From Ricinus communis (Eukaryota; Streptophyta; Magnoliopsida; Malpighiales; Euphorbiaceae), in assembly GCF_019578655.1 (NCBI RefSeq), contig NC_063265.1, positions 23,360,285 through 23,424,284 of the forward strand: 64,000 nt of DNA, given 5' to 3'. Of this stretch, positions 1 to 12,266 are shown one piece after another. The position numbers were made by a program, and so were the translations under genes. The number at the start of each line of letters is the position of its first letter. Position 1 is the first letter of the stretch. Under the pieces are notes generated by a model, which worked only from the letters and a program-made list of their open reading frames with translations, did not search any database and was not told the DNA's origin.

Positions 1-1640
1 AATTCTAGTTATATAGTATTTTTTATATATTTATTGATATTCTTTTGATATATTGTTACCATTAAATAATTTTTTTTAATTTTATTTTAATATATTATAT
101 AAATTTTTTTGATATTTTATTGGTATTCTTTTATTTTATTTTCATTATCATTAAATAACTTTCTAAATTTCATTTTAATATATCTTCATGTATTTTTAGA
201 TTGCATTATGAAAATTTTTTGAAAGATGTATCTTCATATCATTAAAACACACTAGTTGCTATAAAAAATATAATATTATTAAACTTATAAATACCAAACA
301 TAAAAATATAAAAAAATGACAAATTTTTCTCATTCGGTCCATTTCATAGTAATACAAGTTAAAATAATATATTATCGGTATCTTATAAATATATTTTTAG
401 TATGTTTTCTGAACGAAATTTTGAAAAAAAAAAATCAGTTTGGTATCTTATAGATATATTTTTAATATTTTTTCTAACAAAATTAAAATAATAAAATTTT
501 ATTATCTTTTAGGTATACTGTTTAATATTTTTTTGATGATATTTTAAAAACATAAAAAATTATAAATAACTGAATTTAAAATAATATGAATTAAAAATAA
601 TCTCCTTTCAGCTTTTCTAGGTATATATTTAATATTTTTTTTCTAAAAAAATGTAAAAATAAAAATTTTGAAATAGATTTGTAAGATTTTCTTTTAACCG
701 TTAAAATAATTCTTTTAGAAAAAAATACTACCCGTGAAATATCTTTTATCTTTTTCTATTCTAAATATTGTCCACGTTCTATTTTCAATTTTATATTGAT
801 TGGGTAATGAGTATGAATAATCCTATACGTGAAAGAAGTGCATTGGATGAGTAGGGTATGGATAGCATTAGAGATACTGAATGGGCGAGCTGATTCAGAT
901 TTGGATAACATGGTGCTACACTTTTTGGATCATTTTATATTTGACTATTTCGAATTTAAATTTTTTAAAATTTAAATAATTTTAAATTCGAACAATGTCG
1001 GGTCCTGCTCGTTTTAGGTTCGAATCTTTATGCTTTACTTTCCTTTTTTGAGTTCAAATCAAGTTGGGTTTAGATAAACTCTATTACAGAATGCTTTAGA
1101 TTTCAGATCAAATTTTATATTAATTTATCATACTAAAATTAAATTTTTAAATTAAATTTTTTAATTTTATTTTTTAATCTTATGAATTTTATTTAATATA
1201 ATTTTATATATTTAATTTTCTTAAAGTTTTCTAGTTAAAGATTTGATTTACTAGTGGTAGACCATCTTTTTTATTATATTTGTCTATTGTTTGTTTGTTG
1301 AACTATCGATTTATCTAGCTAACCGATTCTTATAAAAATTGCTATAACTATAAAAAGTGTTTCCTCTTCAAAATCGATAAAAACAAAAAAAAGAGCTACT
1401 CCTTACTCAAGTTCCCAATGAATAATGAACACTAAGCCCGTCATACTATGACAGAAGTTTTGAGAATTCAAGAAAAGGTCATTAAATAAAATAACTAGCT
1501 TGAATGAATATATTACAAAAAACTAGTACCAAAACTAATTGTATATGTTAATTAAATGTCATAAAATTATTATTTTTATTTTAATAAAAAGTTAAGTTTT
1601 TAGTCATTTTGATTTTGAACTGAGTTATGTTGGTTATAAA
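1..1640. other. AT-rich intergenic DNA, no gene seen
   Basis: I see no open frame with recognisable protein content in this stretch. It is mostly poly-A/T-rich sequence, with a moderately GC-richer patch near 840-1090. That patch has wording similar to the duplicated repeat at 1650-2322 and may be a third, more decayed relative of it. Confidence 0.6.
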
Positions 1641-1649
1641 TTTGGATAT

Positions 1650-2322
1650 TATTGAGTCTCAGATCGTGTCGATTTCATATTATTTTTAACTCTTAACTGT
1701 TCGGGCTTGGTTATTTTGATCTTAGGTCACTTCAGTCTCGCTTTGCTTCGGAGTCTGAGTCATTTTGGGCTTTAGCAAATTGAGATATTTAATTTTTTTT
1801 TTAAAGTTTGGGTTCGAAGATATCGAATTTCAAGCGAGTATGATCGAATTTTGGATTTCAAATCAAATTCTACCATCTTTATATAGTATACTACCCTACT
1901 AAGTTAAATGTGGAGTATTATAGATTAAATATTAAATTTATTAATCTTATTTCGAATTATTTCAGATTCGGATTTTTTTCGGTCCTTAATTGTTTTATGC
2001 TCAGATTGTTTCAATCTTAGATCATTTAAGTCTCATATCACTTTAGTCTCACATCGCTTCAAGTCCTAGTCATTTTAGATTCTAGTAGGTTCAATCTCAG
2101 GTCATTGTAGGTTAAAGTATTTAATTTCTTACTAAAATTTGGGTTCAAACAAGTCAAATTTCAAGCAAGTAGAGTCAGATTTCTAGATTCGAATGAGATT
2201 CTACCATCCCGAGATAGTTTAGCACCCTACTTATAGTCATACCCACCTGAAATATCTTTCTACTAAGTTAAATGTATAATATTATCGATTTAATATTGAA
2301 TTTATTAATCTTATTGTCTGGA
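1650..2322. repeat. Diverged direct duplication of a ~300-bp unit
   Basis: Two copies lie head to tail, about 1650-1950 and 2020-2322. Shared landmarks in the same order are a run of 'agtctca/cattt' phrases, 'tttgggttc', 'tcaaatttcaagc', 'attctaccatc' and 'actaagttaaatgt', ending in 'tttattaatcttatt'. The second copy has an extra ~30 bp before 'actaagttaaatgt'. No coding content is visible. It may be part of an old transposable element whose ends I cannot place. Confidence 0.6.
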
Positions 2323-3230
2323 GTTGTATTTGAAAAAATTGACAAATTATTTAATTATTCAAATTTTTATATATTATTAGCTTTTTAATTTTTTTTAATT
2401 TTAAAATAGCATAAGAACATTAATATATATATATTTAATTAAGTGAGATCGCAAGTTAAAAATTATGTATTTAATATTTTAATATACTTAACTTTTTCTT
2501 ATAGATACAGTAAAATTTTGATAACTAAAATAATGCTTAATAAGTTAATAGCCTCGACTAAATGATAAAATTTTTTTAACTCTAATTCGGACTAATATAT
2601 TAATTTAAAAACTTTACTAAATGTATAAAATAATAATATTTTTTATATCTTTTAGAAACTAACAACAATTATAAATAAATAATTAATTAAATACATAAAA
2701 AATAATATATAAAATTCATAACATAAAGTACCTGTTTTAGACAAATTTTATTTTTTTTCAATTTATTTACTCTGATTTTAAAAAATTTATATGTTAATTT
2801 GATAAGAGAATCATAGTTGCAAATGTTTTTGACTCACAAAAGGAATGCTCATCAATTAATGTATTTTTCCTACACCTTTAAAATAAAATCGTTAAAGGAA
2901 AAATTAATATTCACAGAGCTTATATTCTAGAGCGTGATGCTATCTACTAATTGAAGGGTTTGATATATAAGTCGGTTTTGTAATTTTTTATTATACTATA
3001 ATTTTTTTAATTTTTATAAAATTAATTGTTATTTTCTTTTATGTAAAGTAAATGTAGACAAAAGATTAAACTAGTAATTAAATTTTTTAACTTAATCTCT
3101 AAATTTTTTATCAAATATTAGATTTTCTCATAATTATTTCTGTTTATCAAAGTAGAATAAATCTTATTTTTAACATAAGGTGACAATAATATCTAATAAG
3201 AAAGATAGAATTATCATCATTATTTGATTA
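2323..3230. other. AT-rich intergenic DNA, no gene seen
   Basis: The sequence is low in complexity and very AT-rich, with no coding signal, RNA gene or clear repeat terminus that I can identify. Confidence 0.5.
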
Positions 3231-3239
3231 AAAATTATT

Positions 3240-3443
3240 TATTAGGTAATTTAATACTAAAATATAAATAATATAATATTTCTTAAGATTAGAGTTGGTA
3301 CTTAATTAGAAATGTAATTTATTAATTAATAAATTAATAGAAAAAACTATCAAATTACATAAGCTTGATCTCATATGGTAAAAATAAATGTACTTTTTAA
3401 AATAAAAATCTTATGTGTAAGAAATTAAGCACAAATGTGAAAA
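3240..3443 (-). repeat. Copy of the AT-rich 85-bp-unit repeat family (array unit plus leader)
   Basis: In reverse orientation this holds one array unit ('ttattaattaataaattaat') followed by the conserved leader ('aaaataaatgtac...cttatgtgtaag') seen at 24170-24290 and near 6295-6370. The solo LTR at 3449 inserted just beyond it. I do not know what encodes or mobilises the family. Confidence 0.45.
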
Positions 3444-5878
3444 AATATTGTGGACAGCAGTTTCGGGCGCACACCTAAATATCTTTAGCGACTATGGTGC
3501 TGTAAGACTTTTCAACATTATCAGGAACACGCTAATTAGTCACTAAGACTAACGCGAAGATGGGAGTCGCCACCCGAGTAATCACCAGAACATTTTTACT
3601 AATGAGTGACGCTTCTCATATTCCATTAGGAACCTTAAGCCACAAATCTAGAGATTGACCCGGAAGCCAACTTCCTTATTTGTATATATTGGTCTTTAAT
3701 TTTATTGTTTAACAAATCATTCACTATAAACACAACAGTTTATACACAGGCATACCAAATAACACATATAATTTATTTAAGTCTAGCCTATTTTGATTAA
3801 GCTCGGCCCAAATTAAAGTTGTTAATCTAGCTTACTAATTAATTATATATGAGCATTTTCTAGTTTAATCCAATTATAAGTTATATCTTACCAAGCCTTT
3901 AATTCTAGATGGACTACATATTACGATAAAATCCATTTTGTGTGAATCTAATTCTAATATAGCTCAATCCTAACTAAAATATAGTAAAACCCACTAAGAC
4001 AATTTTGATTTTAAAACTTAAGTCCGGTAAATATTGATTAGTCTATTGGACTACAGTTTTTATGTTAGGTCAAATTTTAATATAAAGTCTATAGGTCCAT
4101 TTTTCAATTAAGCAGTCAAATTACAATTATTTAACATACATTAAACCAAGAAATAAATAAAAATAAAGTACATAAAAGGTAAATCTAACTATTACAATCC
4201 AACCTACAACTAAAATTGAAAAAAACAACCATAAAACCTAGCTACAATACACAAAATCGACAAAAGTACATCATAAACTCGTAAAACACCAAAGAAATTA
4301 GGGCAAAGGAGTGCAGAGTCGATCGACTATAGGCATAAAGCCGATCGGCTCAAGGCAGAGCCAATTAACTGTACACTAAACCAATTGGTTCATTGGGTAT
4401 CTAGGTTGATTTCATGCGATTTTTGTGTAATCCTCACGTCCGAGAGCCGATTTTAATATGCATAAAAGGTAAAAAATGATTAGAATATGAAGGGAATAAA
4501 ATCAAAATAAAATAAAATAATAAATAATATCAGATTGAGCTAGAAATCCTAAAATCCTATGTTGACAAAGTGAATAGGGGCGGAATCCAAGTAGGCGACG
4601 CGAATCTATGCTTTCTATGTTTCAATCGGATACTAATTGCTTGGATGCGTTTGAAAGCCAAGAGATGAATTGACTCTTGCAGAATAAATTCTTTTTAGTC
4701 GGGAAAGGTTTGTCTTGTGTCTCCGTAACAAATGGTCCATTTATTGATGGGCGAAGCACATTGGACAATTATGGTAGATTAGTCATATAACCCTAATAAA
4801 CTGATCTGATTGTAAAATTATAAAGAAAAGTAAAATCTAATCATATAATATCCTATGCATGTGATTAATCAGATTCAAACCTAATGTTCTTATTATTAGA
4901 TTTTAAAACCTAATAAATTAGTAACATGCAAATTCATAGGAAACCCTAACCTAATCACATTAATCATAAAAATAAGACAGAAAAATAACCTTAATAATAT
5001 TTCTAAGGAAAAACATAAATAACAAGAAAACTAGTTTAGAGTGATGTTGATGATGGTGGATGAATGTTAGGGGAACCCTCAAGTTGTCATTGTAGTTGAT
5101 TGTTCTGCAAATCTTAAGAGATGAAAAAGCAGTTGAGTCGTAGATTGGTTGGGAATCTAGTGATAAATGAGGTATTGGAAAAACTTCTGTCGTCTTCAAA
5201 AAAAATTTCAAATCTCAGTTCTTTCTTAGTGACCCTCTTTCTTAGTGACCAAAAATCCTTATGCTTAATAATGAAAGTAAGTATTTCTTTCTTTTTCAAA
5301 TCAATATTAGCTTCTGTTGTTGTTCTCTCTTGTTAGCCTTAACCTTAGGCATCACTTTCTATTTATAGAGATAGGGTTTCTAAGGGAACCATAAAGAAAA
5401 CATATAAGCTCTAGCTTTTCAAAAACAAAAGTGATAAACATCCAATATTGAATCTTTAAATTTTAAATAAATATCATTAAAATCCATGATTATCGAAAAT
5501 TACTTTCTAGAATCTATATCTAGAAGTAAAAGTGTCAAAAAAACAACGTCGAAGCGAGAAAACCCTAATCGGCACTGTGTAGAGCCAGTAAGCTTTATGC
5601 AGAGCTAATTGGCTCTACACATGAAAAGTTTACAGAAAGTTTGCAATTAAGTCCCTGAACTTGCGAAACCTATTGTTTCGACCTTCAAACTTTATTTTTC
5701 TCGACAATTAACTCTAAATTGATTTTAAAAAGGTAATTTTGGTTGAATTAACCCCAATCCTAACCTCGGATTCACTTGTACTTTGTCTTCCAAGACCCGA
5801 GAAGGCAATAACTTTTATCATAGGATTTTCTATGATTTTCTCGATATCTAGATTCAGAAAATGGGTGCTCACAAATAT
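3444..5878 (-). mobile_element. Solo LTR, family A (Ty3/gypsy, possibly Tat-type), with 5-bp target duplication
   Basis: The element is 3449-5873 (2425 bp). Read on the minus strand it runs from TGTGAGCACCC to the terminal CCACA, so it has TG...CA ends, and it is flanked on both sides by AATAT (3444-3448 and 5874-5878). That is the signature of a single LTR left after LTR-LTR recombination. No pol coding is present; the short open frames inside (for example 5121-5336) are not recognisable proteins. Related copies lie at 33223-35175, 52190-54513 and 55571-56250. Orientation is inferred from the purine-rich tract next to the 52190-54513 copy. A motif GGTGGCGACTCCC about 140 bp from the 3' end recalls the tRNA-Arg primer sites of Tat elements, but lineage is only inferred. 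Confidence 0.8.
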
Positions 5879-6440
5879 TAGGTATCATAAATTAAAATAT
5901 ATATAGATTAGTCATCTATCCTAACTTTTATAATTATTTTGATGATAAATAATAATATAAATTAAATTTATATATATAATTTAATAATACAAAGATTATT
6001 TAAAAATATTATTAATCAAGTTTTATATTATATAAATTATTATTATACATATAATAATAATAATAATTTTCTTAGGATTAGAAATTATTATAAATTAAAA
6101 GGTTGACTTATTAGTTAAAAAATATTATTAAAATATTATCTCTTAGAAATATAATCATTCTCTAATTAGAAAATTAATTTATTAATTAATAAAATATTAA
6201 AATCTAATTAAAAACTATCTCTTAGAATTATTGGTATTGCTTAATTAAAAATATAAATTTTAATTAATAAATTAATAATAAATAATAAAATTACACATAA
6301 ATTTAAATTTTATATGTTAAAAATAAATATATATGTCAAAATAAAATTTATAATTTATCAAAATATAATCAAAACTTATGACTGATTTTTATTTTAATTG
6401 ATTCTAAAATTATAAATTATTATATAATTTTTTTGATTTT
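5879..6440 (-). repeat. AT-rich 85-bp-unit repeat family, second copy
   Basis: Reverse-oriented array units ('attaattaataaaatatta' type, spaced about 82 bp, 6110-6290) are followed by the leader at about 6295-6370. It is related to the copies at 3240, 24170, 30490 and 32180. There is no coding content. Together with the copy left of the solo LTR it shows that the LTR landed in a repeat-rich block. Confidence 0.45.
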
Positions 6441-8394
6441 CAATATAAATGCTTTTTGTTTTGAATTTATAAATAGATTGATAAATCTACCAATATTCGA
6501 ATTATTATGATTACATAAAAGAATTTATTAATGGCATTTTTAGTAAGAAATTTGTTAAAAGTAGTAACAATTGAAAGTTATTAAATTTCTTAATCCTTAT
6601 ATAAATGAAAAATGAGAAAGTGTTAATTATGGACCAAGTACATAATCATAATGTATCCATGATAAAATGCATGAGTGTTGGTAATTACAAAGTTAGGCGG
6701 GCGTATTGGTTATTCATAGAGTCAGGCTTATACAATTTAATATTAAGTAGTAGTTTATGTCATTAAATATCTGATTGGCTAAAAATGTAAAACCAAACTA
6801 ATATCATAATTTAAATTCATTGCAAAACAAATACTCTATAATAAGTATTTTATCATGTCCAATCCCTTCATTTTGTATTATATTATTATCACTAATAATT
6901 TATTATTATAGTTTTTAGTTTAATTTTTTAATAAATTTTAGAATGTCGTAATTTATAATAACTTTCAATACTTTTTATGTGTTTATTGAACGAAAAATTA
7001 TAAAAATTTAGATTAATTTATATAAAAAATTTCTTTTAGAGATTTACATAAAAAATTTAATATGTAATTTAATATAAAAGATACATATTAAAATATCTTA
7101 TATAGATTAGAACCAAATTTTATAAATTTTTTAATAAATACATAAAGGTATTAAAGAAGAATTATGTTACTACAGACTACGACACTCTAAAAGTTTTTAA
7201 TTTTTATATTTTAATATATTTTATTTTTATTACAACATAAATTTATTTTTAACAATATATTAGCATTTTATAAAAAAAATTATATTAAAGCTAAAGAGAT
7301 CAATATAATTAAGAGTAAACATAAAAGAAAATAACTTTATATTTAAAAAATAAAAATAAAAATAATTTTAATTCTTTTCTTCCTGCCTTAATTATTTATA
7401 ATAATATGCTAACTCTTTGTAAGAAACTAATCAAAGGAGTTTTAAAAGTAACTTTATTTTTTTCAAAAAACATACAAATAATTTCAATTTTATCGCTTCT
7501 TTCTCTTTATTTAAAAACATAGCAAACATTAGCATTATGATATAAATTTAAATTTATAAAATGGCTTTGTAAGTTGATATGTTATAAATTATAGGTTCAT
7601 CATACACGTATATGAATTCATAAATTATAATTTAGAATTCATAAATTAAAAAAATATTAATGTGTTAGGTTTATCAAAAAAATATTAATGAATATACATT
7701 TCATGTTTAATGAATTTGATACTACTAACAAATAAATATACACTTGACAAGTAGTGAATCTAAAATTTATATTTAATAAACTTGACATTAATAAAAATTA
7801 AATATATACTTTATAAATTATGAACTTAATATTTATATTTAGTGAACCGAACATTAAATATAAACTTTATAAGTAATGAGTACATCGTATGTTGAAAATA
7901 CAAATCAATATGCATAGATTATATAAGACAATAGATTCATCATCGATAAACTATAAATTCATTAAATATAGACTTGAGATTTATATAATATACTATACAC
8001 ATTCATAATATAAAAATATATTAATTACTAAAAATGACAAATAATAAGAGAAAATTGATATAAACATTTAACATTTTTTAGTAGTATCTCTAATAATAAA
8101 TAAAAAATAAATATTTCAAAATTTATTAACTATTAGTAAAATAATTAATTTAAAATAATAAAAGATTTATTAAAAAATAAAATAACTTTTAAACATTTAA
8201 TATTTAATAAAATTATTATTTGTCAAATATCAAATATAAAAATTACATAGTAAAATTTATAATAACTATGTTAGGCATGACCATTTCATTGTCCAAAAGT
8301 CTATATAAAAAAAAAGAAAAAAAGAGATACAGTTAAAAAAAGCAAACAGAATAAGAAAAAGCATTGTTAAGAATACTCATACGCTTGTGCATAT
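6441..8394. other. AT-rich intergenic DNA
   Basis: No gene is seen. Between about 7530 and 7990 loosely repeated phrases ('gaacttaatatttatatt', 'aaattcataaatta') suggest a decayed tandem repeat. Nothing resembles an RNA gene. Confidence 0.5.
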
Positions 8395-8839
8395 TATCAC
8401 GGGCTTGGTCTTTCTTCCAATGAACCACACGGCACTAGCTATTTTCTACACTCAGGCAAGTAAACTATTCAACCTTGCTCCTCTAATGCTAGGCAAAATG
8501 CTATCAAAGATGGCAAGAAGGACAATAGAGAGCTAAAGACAACTTGGAGAGCTTTGTAAAGAGAGCTTGCTTGCTCTTTTACTTGATGATTACAAATGAA
8601 GTTTCTAAGCTATATATAGGCCTCCACCTCCTCAATGGACAGTGAGGATTGATTTGATCTAATGGCTAAGATTAAGCATCTAGAATGTTATATAAAATTG
8701 CATAGTTATCTACATATTCTACATGTCTCTAGATGATTCTAGAATGTTCTAGAGTCCTTCCTTGCTTTTTAGAGAATTCTGAAGACTTCTTAGGTCTTTG
8801 AACCTTCATGTTGATAGGGGAAACTTGTAGGCTGTGATA
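8395..8839 (-). repeat. 3' LTR of the gypsy element
   Basis: It matches 12281-12739 along its length, including 'cacgggcttggtctttc' and 'gctatatataggc'. Its outer TG is mutated to TA. The motif at about 8610 could be the LTR TATA region on either strand. Confidence 0.8.
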
Positions 8840-8852
8840 TTCTCCCCCACTC
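8840..8852 (-). other. Polypurine tract of the gypsy element
   Basis: On the minus strand GAGTGGGGGAGAA directly precedes the 3' LTR, the position where plus-strand DNA synthesis is primed. Placement and composition fit a gypsy polypurine tract. Confidence 0.75.
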
Positions 8853-9144
8853 ATTCTGGCGACACCCTAGTCGCGTCCTCCTTGTATGCCTCGATTAAGT
8901 CCTTGAAGTTCCAAAAAGTGAGCTCGTGCGCTCAACTAGCTTCACTTTCGGGCAATCCTTTCCACTTCAAAAAATACTCAATATAGCTTGGATGGGAACC
9001 CCTTCTCGGTATTGACCCGATGTGCCATTATCTTTTTGGCTTCTTTCTCGGGTACGATTGTGATTGCTGTTGGAGCTTTCTTTGACTCGCCCCTATTTGG
9101 ATCTTCCTTGTCTTCATGGTAGGGCTTCAACAAGCTCACATGAA

Positions 9145-9650
9145 ACACGAAGTGTATTTCTCAGTGCAATGGAAGCTTCAAGCGACAAGTTAGCTTCCCA
9201 ACTCATTGCACCTATGCCATGATGCTCATGGGCAGCTTATCTCTAATTGGATTTCCTTCTCTTGACCTAGCTCTATTACGAGCGCTATGATATTATATTA
9301 CTATCCTCTATCCTCGCCAGGAAAGAAATCTATTAGTATTATACCGTATAACCCTACCTTATACTCTTATCTATAGCCCTCCACTGGAGGAAATCTTGCT
9401 ATGCACAATGAGCTTTTTTTGTTCGTCGAGGTCTTCCAGCATTTTGAAGAGGAGCAGTGATTTGAGTCTGCACTTTCTAAGCCTGACAATAGAGCGACCA
9501 TAACGAAAAGAAAAATGAGTTCAAAAAAAGAAAGATTGCTCTTGTGATTCGGAAGAAATTGTTCGTGCAATCGAATATCAACTTAAAGGTGTATTTCTAA
9601 GTGTGATGGAAGCTTCAAGCGACAAGTTAGCTTCCAACTCGTTGCTCCAC
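9145..9650. repeat. Insertion of ~370 bp bracketed by ~55-bp direct repeats
   Basis: The phrase from 'gtgtatttct' through 'gcgacaagttagcttcc' to 'aactc(a/g)ttgc' occurs at about 9147-9210 and again at about 9590-9645 with a few differences. The intervening 9216-9588 does not resemble gypsy pol 3' sequence. A 67-codon minus-strand frame there (9367-9570) contains a hydrophobic run but is not recognisable. This could be a duplication plus filler DNA at a repair site, or an inserted fragment of other origin. Confidence 0.55.
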
Positions 9651-9944
9651 TAGAAAAGGACCTTCATAGCGCCTTACTAGTCCTTTATGCACCTTAGCGA
9701 GCCTTCGACTTTGATAGGGAAGGAGCTTTACCATCACTAAATCTCCTTCCTCAAACTCTAAGTGCCTCCTCTTTCCATCTGCCCACTTCTTTATTCTCTT
9801 GGCGGCCTTGGTTAGATGAGCACGTGCCATGTCGGCTTTCTCATACCTCGCCCATTTTGAATCATGCACTCTTTGATGATGGCCTTCCTCAAGCCTTCCA
9901 TTTTGGCACATAGACTCTATTTCCCTTGGAAACGAGCACCCCAT
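9627..9944 (-). pseudogene. Gypsy integrase remnant: zinc-binding tail joined to the C-terminal domain
   Basis: This 105-codon frame starts with a short piece resembling the end of the integrase N-terminal zinc region (HDSKWA, about residues 27-32). It then jumps to the C-terminal DNA-binding part (KWADGKRRHLEFEEGDLVMV, then LVRRYEGPFLV). The whole DDE catalytic core that should lie between is absent. The join is near position 9848. It follows the protease/RT remnant with a frame break at about 9889-9944. It cannot be active in integration. Confidence 0.75.
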
Positions 9945-11049
9945 CCTTTAGCCAAAATTGGCGAGTTTTCCCCTTCTTTGCCAATTCCACCAAATTCTTG
10001 GCTTGTGGGTCATGCTCGAGTCCCTTCTTGATACGATCCATAAAAGCAAAGTTAGTGCTAGTGATGGAAGTCAACTCTGCCTTTTTACTTATTGCATCGG
10101 CCAATAAGTTTGCATTTCCTGACTTGTACTCCATTGCAAAGTCGAACTCTGCAAGGAATGCTTGCCATCTTACTTGCTTGGGAGTTAGTTTCTTTTGCTT
10201 GAGTACAGGTGCTTCATATGGTGTCTTGGATGGCCTAATGTAGCCAACATCCAACAACTCTTTTGGTTGCCTCCGCAACTCCTCTAACTCAAGGGGCACC
10301 ATGCGATAAGGGACTACCGCAGGCGGGCTTGCGCCTTCTATCAGTTCAATCTTATGGTCCATCTCTCTCTTTGGTGGGAGCTTCTTTAGTAACTCCGCAG
10401 GCATTACGTCCTTGAACTCTTCTAGGACACCCGTGATCTCTTTAGGCACTTCACCTTGCAGCAAGATTCCCACTTCTTCCTTTAGTGCCGCAAGGAATGT
10501 AGGTTGAGCCTTCTTTACCCCCTTGGATAGTTGCATGGCTGAGATTTTCTTGGCTTCTAGCTTGGCTTCTCGTGTCAACGGTACCATGCAAGTATTTCCT
10601 TGCTCCAAGATGCATATGGTGTTGGCAAATGGAAGTGAGAATGCATTTACTTTGTCTAGGAACTCTATGCCAAGCACCATTTTATAATCATCCATCGTAA
10701 TAATAGAGAAGTCTAAGAGGCCAGACCACTCACCTAGGCTTATTTTGATATTTCGTGCAACTCCATATGTCGCACTCGGTGCCGAATTGACAGCCTTAAG
10801 CCACCCTTGCTCATTCGTATACTTGATGCTAAGTCTTTCTACTTCTTTTGCCTCGACAAAGTTGTTGTTAGCCTCGGTATCCAATAATACTTCTATCGTG
10901 TGACCTCCAACCTTCGTCTCGATGAACAATCGACCCTTCTTTTCAGACTTAGGCATCCTGAATTTGGCTTTGATGGCACTGAGGAGTTGTAGCAATCCCA
11001 TCTTGGACCCCTCTTGCTCTCGTTGGTGCTCTTCCCTTTCTTCGATCAA
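9889..11049 (-). pseudogene. Gypsy pol remnant: protease, truncated RT joined to RNase H tail
   Basis: This open frame has 386 codons. Residues 41-160 are a retropepsin-like protease, but the active-site triplet is D57-T58-E59 (LLDTEANNNF) instead of the usual DTG/DSG, so it is probably inactive. Residues 200-283 are the start of reverse transcriptase (LPPKREMDHKIEL, then YIRPSKTPYEAPVL). At about residue 284-288 (near nucleotide 10195) the frame passes straight to the end of RNase H (LTPKQVRWQAFLAEFDF, 288-304). The YxDD catalytic core is missing, yet the frame stays open. The last 60 residues resemble the linker before integrase. Confidence 0.85.
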
Positions 11050-11552
11050 TGTAGAGAGCTTGCTCTTCGTAAAGCACTCTCTTGCCTTATGCGATCTATC
11101 ATAGAAGAAACACTTGAGATGTGGCTTATCTCCACCTTTATATCGCTGTTGCTATAGTTAGCTCCCTCTCTGGGCTTGCCAAACTTGTAGGAGCCTTCTT
11201 TCTTGTGGTGGCGGTCTCCCCTACTATTTCCGTTGCCATTCCTATCTTGGTCGGGCTTGTGCTTGTCTTACCTCATGATCTCTATCAGGGATTCAGCCAC
11301 GACAATAGCAGTGTTGAGGTCTTAGACACCACGATGCTCTAACTCTAACCTTGCCCAAATCTACAATCCATCTGTGAATGCAAACAAGGCTTCTTCATCG
11401 GTATAGTTAGGAATCTCAAGGAGTGTGTCTGTGAATTCTCTAACATACTTCTTAATGCTTCCCTTATGTGAGAGTCGCCGCAACTTGGCCCTTGCTTCTC
11501 TAGTAGCATTTTCGGAGTAGAACTATTTCTTCAGATCTTCCTTGAACTCTCC
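11050..11552 (-). pseudogene. Degraded gag C-terminal region of the gypsy element
   Basis: This joins gag (11553-12173) to the protease frame. Reading minus, short pieces resemble gag continuation and a zinc-knuckle region near 11090-11130, but stops and frame changes break it. The plus-strand frame 11121-11342 is a shadow. Confidence 0.5.
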
Positions 11553-12173
11553 CTACGAGTTGATAGTGCATGTCCCTTTCTCTATATCGTGACTCCTCCT
11601 TTTCCACCATAACATTGCGGTAGCTTCAAGGAAGAGTGCGACAGCGTTGACCTTCTTGGCTTCTTCTACTAAGCCAAGTGCCTTGAAGTATTGCTCCAAG
11701 GTCCATAAGAAATTATCAATTTCCTTCGCATTCCTTGAGCCCTTATAAGCTTTAGGCTTTGGAACATCTACCTTTGACAGAGTAGAGACTACCATAGGCA
11801 CGCTTCCACCTCCTTGGACAGCTGCCTTCTTACATAGGATAAGCTCTTCCTCGGTTGCTAGCAACCTAGCAACCATGCCATCGAGCGTCTCCCTCAATAT
11901 TGCAACCTCGGCAAGGAGAGTTTTCTCTATGTTCTTTGCTTTTTCTTGACACTTGGACAACTCTTCGTTCAAGGCACCTAGCATCCCTTCTTGAAGCTCT
12001 TCTCTTCCATTCTCGAGCTCCTCGATGCGTTGCTCTAAGTCCCCGAACGTATCTTGTCCCCCAGCCATAGTTAGCTCTACCTTTGCTAGCCTGGGATCCA
12101 TGTCAGACACAACGTCCCTCGACCTTCCTCTCTCCTTCCTGGGTGGCTTGGACCCTGCCGGTTGGTCCTTCAC
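11553..12173 (-). CDS. Gypsy gag polyprotein, N-terminal part
   Basis: This 206-codon frame begins about 95 bp after the primer-binding site, as expected for gag. Residues 20-120 form a long Glu/Lys/Leu-rich coiled-coil-like stretch. The retrotransposon gag core then begins (VDVPKPKAYKGSRNAKEIDNF..., about 134 on; FLEATAMLWWKRR near the end). The frame ends at 11553, before the rest of the capsid domain and the zinc knuckle, so the protein is truncated relative to normal gypsy gag. It would have formed virus-like particles in the cytoplasm. Confidence 0.75.
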   Translation of the reverse strand: MKDQPAGSKPPRKERGRSRDVVSDMDPRLAKVELTMAGGQDTFGDLEQRIEELENGREELQEGMLGALNEELSKCQEKAKNIEKTLLAEVAILRETLDGMVARLLATEEELILCKKAAVQGGGSVPMVVSTLSKVDVPKPKAYKGSRNAKEIDNFLWTLEQYFKALGLVEEAKKVNAVALFLEATAMLWWKRRSHDIEKGTCTINS

Positions 12174-12266
12174 ACACTCACTGTGAGTTTACCTTACCTC
12201 CTCGGTAACTCTGGTAGTTTCACTTGCTCCCGATGTCTTTGCCATTTCAAGGATCGTGCTAACCTT

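Noticed and set aside
5121..5336. 71-codon frame in the first solo LTR
   Set aside because: Overlaps frames on the other strand, is not shared as an open frame by the other LTR copies, and has no domain.
9367..9570. Small membrane protein or organelle-derived gene
   Set aside because: One hydrophobic stretch in 67 codons with no recognised relative. Organelle origin could not be shown from sequence alone.
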